Shown here piece after piece: positions 5,614-6,557 of a stretch of 6,557 nucleotides of DNA; positions within the stretch are counted from its first letter, which is position 1, and every line of letters begins with the position of its first letter. The DNA comes from Bacteroidota bacterium (lineage in GTDB: Bacteria; Bacteroidota; Bacteroidia; Bacteroidales; CG2-30-32-10). The position numbers and the translations under genes are program-made. A model generated the notes under the pieces. The model made no database searches, was not told the origin of the DNA, and saw only the letters and a program-made list of their open reading frames with translations. The stretch is from the NCBI GenBank assembly GCA_013334735.1, contig JAAXXA010000177.1, positions 1 to 6,557 of the forward strand, written 5' to 3'.

Positions 5614-6557
5614 TTATTTTGAAATTGAACCGGTAAATTTTTCAGCCATAATCAAAGCCTTATAGGCATTAACACTTGCGCCGGTATTGCATAATTTTGC
5701 AAACTTTATTTTAACTTGTTTCGGAGTTTGCTTTTCTGGGCAATATACTTTTAATCGGGAATGTCGAGTACCTGATTTTTTAATTATTTCTGCTAATTGC
5801 AAGGCAGTCAATTCAGGATAAAACGACCATACCAAAGCTGCAACACCTGTTACAAGAGGGCACGAAAAACTTGTTCCATTTGCCATAGTGTATTTATTTT
5901 CCGGTAATAGTGAAATTATATTTACTCCCGGCGCAAAAATATCAACACTTTGCCCGTAATTTGAAAAGAAACCCGCGAAATTTTTATCAGCTTTAAAAGT
6001 GGAAGCCCCTATTGTTAAAACATTATTTGAAATAGTTCCATCATCAAATTTTGCCGTGGGATAATGTTCAATGGAATCGTTATTCACTCCGTCATTCCCT
6101 GCTGCATGTACTAACAGTACGTTATGCTTTTCAGCATATTTTATAGCTTCTTCAACAAATTTTTTCTGAGGAGAATATGCTTTGCCGAAACTCATATTAA
6201 TTACGTTTGCCCCATTATCAACTGCATATTTTATAGCAAGAGCAACGTCTTTATCATATTCATCACCATCAGGAACTACTCTCATTGCCATTATTTCCAC
6301 ACCTTCGGCTACTCCATTTATCCCAATTTTATTATTCCTGTTTGCAGCTATTACGCCTGCCACTAATGTCCCATGACCGGCATCAGGTCCTTTCACATTA
6401 TTATTGCCATATTTATTGTCATTAATATCATCAGGATTGTCGCCGATTATTTCTCTGAAATCAACTTCCATATTCAGGTTTTTTACTATTTTATTACTAT
6501 CGCTTTTCCTTATTTTCTTGAGATACTCGTTGTTAACCCCACTACTATATAATGACA
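5614..6557 (-). CDS. S8 family subtilisin-like serine protease (5'-truncated by window edge)
   Basis: This is the C-terminal part of an S8 (subtilase) peptidase, probably exported, as Bacteroidota homologues are. The frame stays open past the Met at 6471 to the right edge (28 more codons, including GVNNEYLKKIRKSDSNK), so that Met is internal and the catalytic Asp and signal peptide lie outside the window. Counting from that Met, the catalytic His is residue 33 in GPDAGHGTLVAG, the oxyanion Asn is 126 in HAAGNDG, and the catalytic Ser is 201 in NGTSFSCP; the substrate-binding strand ANVINMSFG is at 88-96. The charged, Asn-rich stretch before the His motif is the long insert between Asp and His typical of Bacteroidota subtilases. 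The protein ends soon after the catalytic domain (ASVNAYKALIMAEKF), with no visible type IX secretion C-terminal domain. The usual His after HGT and after the active-site Pro is Leu in both places, probably tolerated variation. Confidence 0.92.
   Translation of the reverse strand, partial: SLYSSGVNNEYLKKIRKSDSNKIVKNLNMEVDFREIIGDNPDDINDNKYGNNNVKGPDAGHGTLVAGVIAANRNNKIGINGVAEGVEIMAMRVVPDGDEYDKDVALAIKYAVDNGANVINMSFGKAYSPQKKFVEEAIKYAEKHNVLLVHAAGNDGVNNDSIEHYPTAKFDDGTISNNVLTIGASTFKADKNFAGFFSNYGQSVDIFAPGVNIISLLPENKYTMANGTSFSCPLVTGVAALVWSFYPELTALQLAEIIKKSGTRHSRLKVYCPEKQTPKQVKIKFAKLCNTGASVNAYKALIMAEKFTGSISK

Noticed and set aside
5614..6471. Treating the Met at 6471 as the protease start.
   Set aside because: The frame remains open to the right edge, and the catalytic Asp and signal peptide must lie upstream; the extra 28 codons fit the Asp-His insert of the family.

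Overview
The window comes from a low-GC member of the Bacteroidota, probably Bacteroidales-like. The evidence is the yajC / YbbR-like / coaE gene order that recurs in this phylum, two exported proteins that open with carboxypeptidase-D-type regulatory domains, a TonB plug module of the outer-membrane receptor type, and a Bacteroidota-style S8 subtilase. No phage, CRISPR, rRNA or tRNA gene is visible, and no transposase is encoded.

Left half, + strand (1-3204): the C-terminal two thirds of yajC (Sec translocase accessory subunit), a 220-bp gap holding a palindromic element, a membrane-anchored YbbR-like protein, coaE (dephospho-CoA kinase, overlapping its upstream neighbour by one base) and a saccharopine-dehydrogenase-family oxidoreductase 33 bp further on. 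The last three are tightly spaced and probably form one transcript.

Right half, - strand (3226-6557): read in the direction of transcription, the 3' part of a secreted subtilisin-like protease that enters from the right edge, then a short exported protein made of a carboxypeptidase-D-like domain and a TonB plug with no beta-barrel, then a second palindromic element, then a secreted protein with a carboxypeptidase-D-like domain followed by a probable beta-propeller. This last gene converges with the oxidoreductase, with only 21 bp between the stop codons.

The most notable signal is not a gene. The two large intergenic gaps (226-445 and 4459-4719) each carry a copy of the same short palindromic element (151 and 130 bp). 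All four ends match a 15-bp terminal inverted repeat of the form G(A/T)(G/A)(A/T)(C/T)TGT(CT/TC)GTAAT. Each copy is bracketed by a perfect 6-bp AT-only direct repeat (TAATTA, TAAATA). This is the signature of a MITE-like non-autonomous transposable element. I see no clear sign of a new multi-gene system; the barrel-less plug protein is the most unusual protein.
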